Shown piece by piece: positions 36,186 through 43,628 of a DNA stretch of 64,000 nucleotides. The translations under genes were made by a program, and so were the position numbers. Origin of the DNA: Marinifilum sp. D737 (GTDB lineage: Bacteria > Bacteroidota > Bacteroidia > Bacteroidales > Marinifilaceae); NCBI RefSeq assembly GCF_026672275.1, contig NZ_JANQCD010000020.1:1-64000 (forward strand). The letters run 5' to 3'. Each line of letters begins with the position of its first letter. Within the stretch, counting starts at the first letter, position 1. A model generated the notes under the pieces. That model did not search any database, was not told the DNA's origin, and saw only the letters and a list, made by a program, of their open reading frames with translations.

Positions 36186-36806
36186 TTAGTCGATGATCAG
36201 ATCTTCCATCTTCATTCTCTTTCTGGCTTTTGGATGTTCATCAGGATAACCAATTGGTAACACCGCTACCGGATACAGGTTCGCACCCCATCCAAACAGT
36301 TCGCCAATTGCTTTCTCATCTATTAACCTCATCCAACAGGTTCCTAAACCAAAATCCAATGCTCTCAAAGCAATATGCTCTACTGCAATCGCGATATTAA
36401 ATGCTACTGACTTGGCTAAATCTTCCTTTTTTAATAATGATTTTGCTTTTGTCGTTTTATTCAAGATTTCACAAATCTCATTATCGAAAGCTCCTATTTC
36501 TCCCAGATCCTGAACTCCTGAAACACGACCATCAATGTAGCCCTGAACATCTGCACAAATAACCAAAACAACTGGTGCTTGACTCACAAATTTTTGATCA
36601 TATGAATATTCCTGAAGCTTTTTCCTGGTTTCGATATCTCGAACGATTTTAAATCTCCATGGTTGGGAGTTACATCCTGAAGGAGCAAGCCTGGCTGCCT
36701 CCAACAATTCCATTAAAATCTCATCTGAAAAATCATCAGGCTTAAATTTGCGAATACTTCTTCTTTCTTGAATGGCCTTTTTTGTACTTAGCTCTCTATA
36801 TTTCAT
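36186..36806 (-). CDS. Nitroreductase-family FMN oxidoreductase
   Basis: The 206-residue protein carries the FMN-binding start AIQERRSIRKFKPD, the APSGCNSQPWRF segment, and a C-terminal GWGANLYPVAVLPIGYPDE. Such enzymes use NAD(P)H to reduce nitro compounds, quinones or enones as homodimers. The physiological substrate is not readable. It is a single gene with a bidirectional terminator on the 3' side. It lies directly after the large co-directional cluster but is separated from it by 131 bp, with no sign that it belongs to it. Confidence 0.9.
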   Translation of the reverse strand: MKYRELSTKKAIQERRSIRKFKPDDFSDEILMELLEAARLAPSGCNSQPWRFKIVRDIETRKKLQEYSYDQKFVSQAPVVLVICADVQGYIDGRVSGVQDLGEIGAFDNEICEILNKTTKAKSLLKKEDLAKSVAFNIAIAVEHIALRALDFGLGTCWMRLIDEKAIGELFGWGANLYPVAVLPIGYPDEHPKARKRMKMEDLIID

Positions 36807-36937
36807 CTGTGTGTTTGCTATTTTTTTAAGGCTGGCAAAACTAATAATAACAGATTAAAGTATTTAAACTTTTAATGAGAATTTAATAAATCCGAGACAG
36901 CTCCTACATATTGAGAAGCTCACTGGGAGTGAGAGTT

Positions 36938-38758
36938 TCAAGCCTCTTCATTCGCAATTATTAATTCGTAATTCGTGATTGATTTATGCACTTCATTCAA
37001 TGCAGAGCTTGCAAATACCAATGGATACATATCCTCAAAGTACCAAAGTGAGGCAAAATACAATCCTATTGGAGTAGCTTTGATATCATTCAAGTCATTA
37101 GGAAGGTGAAGATGTAACCACTGCAATCCATTGTTTATTTCTTCCTGATTTTGAATAGAGGCCAAAGCTCGCACTGCCAAAGAAGTTTCCTCAATGGTAG
37201 AGATTAGGCTCGCGTTTCCTCCCCATCCACCATCTTCATTTTGAACAGATTGCAGAAAGGCAATAGCTTTGTTTTTAACTTCACGTAATCCTTTTAAAAC
37301 ATCTGGATTTAAACCACTTATAGAATACAGCACTATTGAAGTTCCATATACAGGATTTTCATGCTGCAAATCGTCCTCATTTCCAAACCATAGGGGTAAC
37401 CATGAACCATTATCGAATTGTGAATTCTGCAAATACCTCCATGCTTTCTGAATACATTTATCCACTTTGTTTCTGGTCTGAGCATCCAATTTATCTCGCC
37501 AAAGAGATAATGCTTTTATGGCATGTGCCGCAATATCAGGACAGGAACAGTCGAAAGGCAATTTCCCCCAACCTCTACAAAAGGTAGGCAAGCCTCCATC
37601 ATTATTCTGAAGTTCAATTAACCAGTTCACACCATTCTTTATTGCCTCAATGGGAATATCCTGGTATTCATTCAATTTATGCAATGCAATCAATGCCCCC
37701 GAGGTATCATCAGCATCCGGCACTCCTCCTTGTAAATGAGTCCATGCCCAACCTCCTGGTTTTGCCTTTGTAAATGGATGAATATTCTTTAACTGGTAAT
37801 CCAGGTAATAAGAAACAAGTTTCTCTCTATCAGCCATTTCAGACAAAACATTATGATCCAATGCATTTACAGATAATGATGTTACCCAGGTAGCCAAATG
37901 AGTATCAATAGGCCAGGATCCATCCTCACGAATGGAATGTTCCAAAAAGTTTGCTGCCTTTTTACAAACTTCAAGTTCTCTCTCTCCAGCTCCAATCAAA
38001 CTCATTAATACAAATCCCGTTAAAGGTGCAGCTTCTAAAAAGCCACCATTGCCAGGCTGTTTTTCCGATAGTATTTGTAGAACTTTTGGTTTTACCGATT
38101 GGTTTAACTTCTTTGTTAGCTTATTCTGTTTACTATGCTTTGCTTTTACCAGGCCAATAGCAATCAATGCCGGAATGGCATAGCTAACCACTGATAAATT
38201 CAAAAACTTGAAAAGCTGATCGGGAAATACAGCCATTTGAAATGGCAGTTGTGGAACCAATTTCCACCCATTTTCTCCCAATCTTCCTGACAGTGCACAC
38301 ATGGAAAGAATCGGTACCGAAAAAGTTTGATCGCTTTGATAATGGTTAAGAATCGCTGTACTTATTGATTCAGGATCTAATTTCTTCAAACGATCAGTCA
38401 ACCAATTCTCGGCATTTTGAATGCATTCAGCAAACTCAGGACGATCTTTGGCAATGGAAAAACAAGCCCATGCAAGCAAAGTAGTACTCAAATTACTTTT
38501 ACTTCTTATGGTATCGCCCCAGGCACCATCTAAATTGGCATTCTGAGCCAACCAGAACAGCCCTTTGCTGATTTGAGTACCGTATTTCTTTTTATCGTAT
38601 TTCCATAATGCAAAAACCGCTACGGCAGTTGACAGGGCACTACTGGATAATTTTCCATCCCAGTATCCATTTTCATTTCGAAGGGAAAGGATATGATCAT
38701 CAAGTCTTTCTTTTAGATTTTGAATGTGGTTGTAATTGGAAATCATGATATGGTTCAA
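36938..38758 (-). CDS. Class II terpene cyclase homologue (squalene-hopene cyclase-like)
   Basis: The 606-residue protein is slightly shorter than squalene-hopene cyclases (630-720). The catalytic DXDD motif is intact as DADD at 348-351 in GGVPDADDTSGALIAL. It is preceded by KPGGWAWT and followed by LQNNDGGLPTF and DCSCPDIAAHAIKAL, matching the cyclase catalytic region. Several QW-like repeats (QNEDGGWGG) are seen. Class II cyclases protonate an isoprenoid to start ring closure. The substrate could be squalene or a diphosphate, but no squalene synthase gene is in the window. It is last in the cluster after a second toroid gene and a prenyl synthase. A Met at residue 5 is an alternative start. 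The C-terminal tail ITNYELIIANEEA is encoded by an AATTCGTAATT-type intergenic repeat. Confidence 0.83.
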   Translation of the reverse strand: MNHIMISNYNHIQNLKERLDDHILSLRNENGYWDGKLSSSALSTAVAVFALWKYDKKKYGTQISKGLFWLAQNANLDGAWGDTIRSKSNLSTTLLAWACFSIAKDRPEFAECIQNAENWLTDRLKKLDPESISTAILNHYQSDQTFSVPILSMCALSGRLGENGWKLVPQLPFQMAVFPDQLFKFLNLSVVSYAIPALIAIGLVKAKHSKQNKLTKKLNQSVKPKVLQILSEKQPGNGGFLEAAPLTGFVLMSLIGAGERELEVCKKAANFLEHSIREDGSWPIDTHLATWVTSLSVNALDHNVLSEMADREKLVSYYLDYQLKNIHPFTKAKPGGWAWTHLQGGVPDADDTSGALIALHKLNEYQDIPIEAIKNGVNWLIELQNNDGGLPTFCRGWGKLPFDCSCPDIAAHAIKALSLWRDKLDAQTRNKVDKCIQKAWRYLQNSQFDNGSWLPLWFGNEDDLQHENPVYGTSIVLYSISGLNPDVLKGLREVKNKAIAFLQSVQNEDGGWGGNASLISTIEETSLAVRALASIQNQEEINNGLQWLHLHLPNDLNDIKATPIGLYFASLWYFEDMYPLVFASSALNEVHKSITNYELIIANEEA

Positions 38759-38800
38759 TTTAGCAATTGGTTATCTCTTTCATAAACGGGGTTGTCTTAA

Positions 38801-39775
38801 TTAAGACAAAACACCCAAAGCCAAAAGAGCATAATAGGTATATTCCACATCACAGGACATATCAGCAATGCTACCAAAAAAGCCTCCTGACTCATCCCAG
38901 TGAAGGTTGATGAAATTTAAGGAATTTTCGGCAAACAAGTCCATATTTTCTCCAGACAATTTCAAGGCCAATAATGCAGTTGCCGTTGATAAAAGATCTG
39001 AAACAAGCACATCTTTAGCAGCCATAAATCCACCTCTCCTCGATCTCATTTGAAGCAACCAATCTTTACTTTTCCCATGATCCAAATTCATGATCAAACC
39101 AGCTGCTGTAGCTGAAGTTACCCCATCTGAACTGTTACTTTCATTCGCATAAGAACCATTATTCAATATTAATGACTGGTTCGCATTTTGAATTTCCTCA
39201 ATTGTATCTTCTTCTATTTGCAAATCCTGGTATAATGTCCACATTAAATAATTCGCATAAACCGTTGATTGCTCTTCTCCTTTTGCATTGTGATTGTACC
39301 CTTCATCCTTGGAGATATAGCTTTCTATTTCCCATAGAACTTCCGAACAATCATTCATTGTTTTTTTTGCCAATTTCCCTATAATAAGATCTTTAGCAAA
39401 TCCTATTCTTAAATATTTGGTGGACTTAAATCCTGTTTTTTGTTTTAAATCAATAAGATGAAGCAAATAGAAAGCCCTTACCAAACATACTGAATGCACA
39501 AAATCAAGATTTTGCTTTTCAAATTGCTTCAAATATTTTTTCTCATCAGCTGTATTCAATTTCAAATCCAAAATCAAAGCAAGTGTATATCCAAAAACCG
39601 AGTAGTACAAATCTGATTTGCCAGCCTTATCGATAAATCCTCCTGATTCACATTTTTGGGAACGCACGAACGAAACAATATGATTTTTAGCATCTTCACT
39701 TAAAGCCTCTTTTGCCTTTAGCAAGCTTTCCAGTATGAATTGGTTACAATTGACTGATTTATTGGACAATGTCAT
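38801..39775 (-). CDS. Prenyltransferase/squalene-oxidase-repeat (alpha/alpha toroid) protein
   Basis: The 324-residue protein contains several toroid repeats: CESGGFIDKAGKSDLYYS, MRSRRGGFMAAKDVLVSD, and DESGGFFGSIADMSCDVEYT. The GGF plus D-x-x-YT pattern recalls protein prenyltransferase beta subunits. The zinc-ligand set is not convincingly present and the DXDD motif is absent. It is about half the size of the neighbouring cyclase and ends 42 bp before it. It could be a non-catalytic partner of the cyclase, or an enzyme acting on the product of the upstream prenyl diphosphate synthase, whose gene ends 2 bp before this one starts. Function unknown. Confidence 0.75.
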   Translation of the reverse strand: MTLSNKSVNCNQFILESLLKAKEALSEDAKNHIVSFVRSQKCESGGFIDKAGKSDLYYSVFGYTLALILDLKLNTADEKKYLKQFEKQNLDFVHSVCLVRAFYLLHLIDLKQKTGFKSTKYLRIGFAKDLIIGKLAKKTMNDCSEVLWEIESYISKDEGYNHNAKGEEQSTVYANYLMWTLYQDLQIEEDTIEEIQNANQSLILNNGSYANESNSSDGVTSATAAGLIMNLDHGKSKDWLLQMRSRRGGFMAAKDVLVSDLLSTATALLALKLSGENMDLFAENSLNFINLHWDESGGFFGSIADMSCDVEYTYYALLALGVLS

Positions 39776-39777
39776 AT

Positions 39778-41358
39778 TTACTCAGGTACAATCCTATTCA
39801 ATAGGCGGGTTAGTAATATCTTTAAATTTGAATTGGACAGTTTGCAAAGACTTTTCATGGCTTTTTGCTTGTATTCACCTAGCATTTCTTCTGCTTCTTG
39901 CATTGCCTCTCTGGTTTCATCCCATTTCAAAATGTCTGGGTCCTGATTTCGCCTCCACTCCTTCATCTTTTCAGGATATTTTTCATTCAGAATACATGAA
40001 ATCATGGATGGTTGGACTGTATTAAATCCACTGGCAATTTCATTCTGTCTGAAATCATCCAAATCATCATTAATCTGATAAGCAATACCGAGTGCTATGC
40101 TATATTCCGAAATCACCTCGGTAACATCGGTACCTGCATTTGCCTGGATGGCACCAAATTGCAATGCGACTTCAAAAGCTGGTGAAGTTTTATTACTAAA
40201 GATTCGAATGATTTCTTCTCTGCCAAGCAATTTTCCATTCGATCTCCAAAGCAACTCTTCTCCTTGTCCCAATGACAAATCGCGATGAGCACGAGAAGCT
40301 ACCTTTAACAAACTTTTAATATGCTTTGCTCCTGATTCAGCAATCATTTGGTAACCATATCCTACGATTAAATCACCAACATTTAAGGCTACCGGAACAT
40401 CAAATTCTTTGTGCAAGCTCGGTTTACCATATCTCTTATCATCATCATCTGCAATGTCATCGTGTACCAACGATGCTTTATGAAAGCACTCTATCGAAAC
40501 TGCTAATTTTTGGATTGTTTCATTATACTCTCCTGATTTTCCCATCAAAGCATCATAAACAGCAGTCATCATTAAAGGACGCCATCGTTTTCCATCCTTT
40601 TCAATCCAATTGATGGCAATATCAACCGTGTCATCCTGGTAATCGAAAAACGCCTGCAAGTTCTCCCTGTTAAACCATGATTTTACAGATTTTTTTAGCT
40701 GATCCAAATCGATCCAGCCATGCCAATTGCTTTCCTTTCGATTGGCAAGAACCTCATTCAACCAAACATCATCAACTTTGGAATCTTTACAATCGTTATT
40801 GTACAATGGAATTGCAATGGATGGAACAGCTTCTCTTACAGCCAAAGGAAAAGATCTTTCGAAAGAGTGCAAACAACCTACGCCAATTACACATTCCACC
40901 TGACCAGATGAAAGCAGAACACTTGCCGATGTTGTTCCCTCACTTACAATGGTGTGATAGCCCAAATCATCGGCTTTAGAAATAATATCGGCCAAATCGC
41001 ATCGGCCACATTGTTCGCATAATAAGCCCAATTCATCGAACTTTGCAGGACAATCGGCATGACTAAAGCACTTGGGGAGTAGTAATATTCGGCGATTGAA
41101 AGGAATGCCAGCCACGATATTTTGCCATGCAAAATTATTAATCATTACAGCCAGTAGTTTCTGATAAAGAAACAGTTCAGGATGCATTTTGATTAATTCT
41201 CCTGAATGAAAAATCACCTCCGATTCCTGCAAAGGCGGTATGATTTCCGTTTCAGCAGCATAGTCACGAATCAAATCCCTGATTTGCTTAAGCTTCTCAG
41301 GAGATTGAGGTAACGTATTTCCTAAATTTGTACTTATCTGATCTTTCCTTAATATCAT
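39778..41358 (-). CDS. DUF116-polyprenyl diphosphate synthase fusion
   Basis: In this 526-residue protein, residues about 45-190 resemble DUF116, with a Cys cluster (97, 103, 114, 117, 120) in LLPKCFSHADCPAKF and LLCEQCGRCDLADI that could hold an Fe-S cluster. Residues about 240-520 are an isoprenyl diphosphate synthase: DGKRWRPLM, the first Asp-rich motif DDIAD (300-304) and the second DDLDD (431-435), both intact. It should condense isopentenyl diphosphate with an allylic primer; product length is not readable. The fusion of a putative Fe-S domain to a prenyl synthase is unusual. It lies 100 bp after the radical SAM gene and 2 bp before the toroid gene. The two Asp-rich motifs make activity of the second half likely. 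Confidence 0.87.
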   Translation of the reverse strand: MILRKDQISTNLGNTLPQSPEKLKQIRDLIRDYAAETEIIPPLQESEVIFHSGELIKMHPELFLYQKLLAVMINNFAWQNIVAGIPFNRRILLLPKCFSHADCPAKFDELGLLCEQCGRCDLADIISKADDLGYHTIVSEGTTSASVLLSSGQVECVIGVGCLHSFERSFPLAVREAVPSIAIPLYNNDCKDSKVDDVWLNEVLANRKESNWHGWIDLDQLKKSVKSWFNRENLQAFFDYQDDTVDIAINWIEKDGKRWRPLMMTAVYDALMGKSGEYNETIQKLAVSIECFHKASLVHDDIADDDDKRYGKPSLHKEFDVPVALNVGDLIVGYGYQMIAESGAKHIKSLLKVASRAHRDLSLGQGEELLWRSNGKLLGREEIIRIFSNKTSPAFEVALQFGAIQANAGTDVTEVISEYSIALGIAYQINDDLDDFRQNEIASGFNTVQPSMISCILNEKYPEKMKEWRRNQDPDILKWDETREAMQEAEEMLGEYKQKAMKSLCKLSNSNLKILLTRLLNRIVPE

Positions 41359-41391
41359 TGCACATTATCTTAATCTTCTATATTTCCTCTT

Positions 41392-41419
41392 GTACAGACG
41401 CACAGCCGTGCGTCTCTAC
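41392..41419. repeat. GAGACGC palindromic repeat, copy 3, with adjacent half copy
   Basis: GTACAGACGCAC, a 4-nt centre AGCC, then GTGCGTCTCTAC. Compared with copy 1, both inner stem bases changed together (A-T to C-G), which keeps pairing. A half copy, GGCCGTGCGTCTCTAC, follows at 41434-41449. Confidence 0.8.
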
Positions 41420-41458
41420 ATAAAATCAAAAACGGCCGTGCGTCTCTACAATAATCAT

Positions 41459-42652
41459 CTATCCATATGCTCCAAATCCAAAGAATGAATATTTCTTTGC
41501 AAATCGGTACACCCACGATTTTTCGGGAATTTCTCTTCCCGGAATATGATGACCAGCACATGGCTTCATTTTTTGTAATTCTTCGAATGCCTTACTTCTT
41601 TTCGATGAATCGTAAGCATCAGCCTCTTTCAGCATGGTATGCAATTGCTCCGGAGCATCCAATAAAATGCATCCTTGTGTACAATCAGTTATCCCATTTC
41701 TTAAGCCTGAAATGTATTTTGAATTTTCAATTAATTCAGGAATATTGGAATCCGCCTCAATTTTTTCACCTGCAAATTGTATTGGCGGACAAAACTCAAT
41801 ATCTCCGTAAGGATTAATATGATGCGATAAACCTATTGCACCCGGACAAAGCGCATTTCCTTTCTCATCCCAATAGGTATCGATAATCATTAATGGTGCT
41901 TTTACACGAATGTCAACCATGAATTGTCTCAGCTCCAGAATTTCTTTTTCCGATAAAGCCAATTCAGTGGTTGGACGCTCTCCCACTGGTCGATAAATGT
42001 AGTACCACAAGTAATGAATTCCCTTCTTGATACAAGAATTCACAAACTCCTCGCTGACCAAATCTTTAAAATTCGATTTACAAACACTGGTGGCAACTCC
42101 GGTAAATAGTTTGTTGTTAATGGCAGAGTCTATTCCCGTCATGGTACGGCCATACACATTTTTCGCTCCCCTTCTGATGTCACTTACATCCTGTAAACCT
42201 TCCACACTAATTAAAGGAGATACATTCCCCAACTTTCTCAAGCGTTGAGCCACTTCATCGGTCAGCAAAGTTCCATTGGTAAACATTTGAAAGTAACAAT
42301 CGGAATGACGTTCGATTACATCAAACAATTGAGGGTACATCAATGGTTCACCACCTAAAAGACCAAAAAAGTATGATCCTTTTTTCTTACTGGAATTGAT
42401 GATATTTTCCAGTGTTTCCACATCCATTCCCTTGGAAGTATTGTTAATCGTTACCCAACATCCCTGGCAATTCAAGTTACAGTTATCCGTAACGGAAATC
42501 ATCATGAAAGCCGGATACAACTCTCCTTTCTTTAAACGCTTTTTATGCTTTGCAACTGCTTTCATGCCTTTAAAGCCAAGGTTATAGCCTAATTTCCAAA
42601 GCAACTTTAAATCAACAGTGCGTAATATTCTTGATCCTAATGAAAATATCAT
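41459..42652 (-). CDS. Radical SAM protein with C-terminal SPASM-like Cys motifs
   Basis: The 397-residue protein has the radical SAM cluster motif CNLNCQGC (Cys58, 62, 65), followed by LLGGEPLMYPQLF (glycine-rich SAM contact) and QMFTNGTLL. Extra cysteines in the C-terminal third (LCPGAIGLSHHINPYGDIEFCPP, then CTQGC, then PCAGHH) suggest an auxiliary cluster of the SPASM type. Such enzymes modify peptides or small molecules by radical chemistry. HpnH, the radical SAM enzyme of hopanoid synthesis, is a conceivable parallel given the adjacent cyclase, but the motif context differs and no HpnG homologue is present. It is 10 bp downstream of the Cys-rich ferredoxin gene, so that protein may be its electron donor. 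Confidence 0.85.
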   Translation of the reverse strand: MIFSLGSRILRTVDLKLLWKLGYNLGFKGMKAVAKHKKRLKKGELYPAFMMISVTDNCNLNCQGCWVTINNTSKGMDVETLENIINSSKKKGSYFFGLLGGEPLMYPQLFDVIERHSDCYFQMFTNGTLLTDEVAQRLRKLGNVSPLISVEGLQDVSDIRRGAKNVYGRTMTGIDSAINNKLFTGVATSVCKSNFKDLVSEEFVNSCIKKGIHYLWYYIYRPVGERPTTELALSEKEILELRQFMVDIRVKAPLMIIDTYWDEKGNALCPGAIGLSHHINPYGDIEFCPPIQFAGEKIEADSNIPELIENSKYISGLRNGITDCTQGCILLDAPEQLHTMLKEADAYDSSKRSKAFEELQKMKPCAGHHIPGREIPEKSWVYRFAKKYSFFGFGAYG

Positions 42653-42662
42653 TCTTTCCTAT

Positions 42663-43523
42663 TTAACAGCAACATGAATTCGAATCACCATCCTTGCAAT
42701 TACAATCGCAGCTTGCCTCTGGTTCTTCCTTACAATTGCAGTCGCAATCGCATTTCTCTTCTTTTTTCTCTTCTACTTTATCCGCTCCGCTGCAACAAGC
42801 TCGGCGTTCTTCTTCTGCCATTTTCAATTGATCTTTCTTCAATAATGACACCTGGAAATTCTTTCTTCTTGCACTTAGTACCGAATAAACATCATCATTC
42901 TGAATTTGTTCGAGGATATCCGTTTTTTCATTTTCAGAACCATTGCCTTCTCCTCCATCAATCGGACTTTCGGCATGTTTTGGGAAGATAATGGCATTTT
43001 GTGGACAAACCCTTGCACAGGCAGGACACATGTCTTTGCAATTTGCCGAAGCTGACACTACAACTGTTCCATCATCTTCAACCGAGTAAACGCTAAACAA
43101 ACAGAAGTTCAAACACTTTCTACAGCCGTTGCAACGTTCATAATCGATTACCGGATACCAAGGTTTCCACTCATCAGAATATTTAATCTTTAGTGGTTCA
43201 CCTGTTCCCGATTCCAAACTCGAAATTAATTCCTCCTTTTCATCATCAATATGAAGATATTCGGTTGCCAGTTCTTCATTCCTGCGACCCGTATTATCTA
43301 CCAAGTGTTGCATGGCACGAGCCTGACAGCCGAAAACAACAGCATCTTCAGCTGTGTACAGACTTTCCAAATCATCTGGATTCTTAAGAATTGTACCACA
43401 CATATCTTCAATATAAGTGAAGCCAATATTCTTCTCTTCCAGAGTCTCTATCAATTTTTGAACAGACTCTTTTTCGATTTTTCCATCTTTCTCACAACCA
43501 CATATAAATATTTGCTTACTCAT
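42663..43523 (-). CDS. Ferredoxin-like protein with Cys-rich C-terminal tail
   Basis: In this 286-residue protein the N-terminal about 100 residues have Cys-containing loops (FICGCEKDG, EDMCGTI, VFGCQARAMQHL) reminiscent of HdrA/MvhD-type segments. Residues about 128-185 hold two [4Fe-4S] motifs, CNGCRKCLNFC and CKDMCPACARVCP. After a charged linker the last about 50 residues are a Lys/Glu/Cys tail with CDCDCNC, CDCNC and a terminal CCC, which could bind metal or extra clusters. It precedes the radical SAM gene by 10 bp and may donate electrons to it. The tail is in frame with no sign of frameshift. No matching family is known to me for the full architecture. Confidence 0.8.
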   Translation of the reverse strand: MSKQIFICGCEKDGKIEKESVQKLIETLEEKNIGFTYIEDMCGTILKNPDDLESLYTAEDAVVFGCQARAMQHLVDNTGRRNEELATEYLHIDDEKEELISSLESGTGEPLKIKYSDEWKPWYPVIDYERCNGCRKCLNFCLFSVYSVEDDGTVVVSASANCKDMCPACARVCPQNAIIFPKHAESPIDGGEGNGSENEKTDILEQIQNDDVYSVLSARRKNFQVSLLKKDQLKMAEEERRACCSGADKVEEKKEEKCDCDCNCKEEPEASCDCNCKDGDSNSCCC

Positions 43524-43596
43524 AGTCTAAGTTTTAAGTAACAGATAACATTCATTTAAAAAAACAAGTGCCTCAACTTTTGGTTCGATTCTTAAC

Positions 43597-43628
43597 AATT
43601 AATAATTACTCATTGTTAATTATTAATT
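43597..43628. repeat. AT-rich palindrome over the propeller gene stop codon
   Basis: AATTAATAATTA, loop CTCATTGT, then TAATTATTAATT: perfect 12-bp stem. It contains the stop of the minus-strand gene ending at 43616 and may limit readthrough into the ferredoxin gene. Confidence 0.7.

Noticed and set aside
41459-42652. Assignment as HpnH (adenosylhopane synthase)
   Set aside because: The C-terminal Cys-rich SPASM-like part and the sequence around the CxxxCxxC motif do not fit what I know of HpnH, and no other hpn genes are present.
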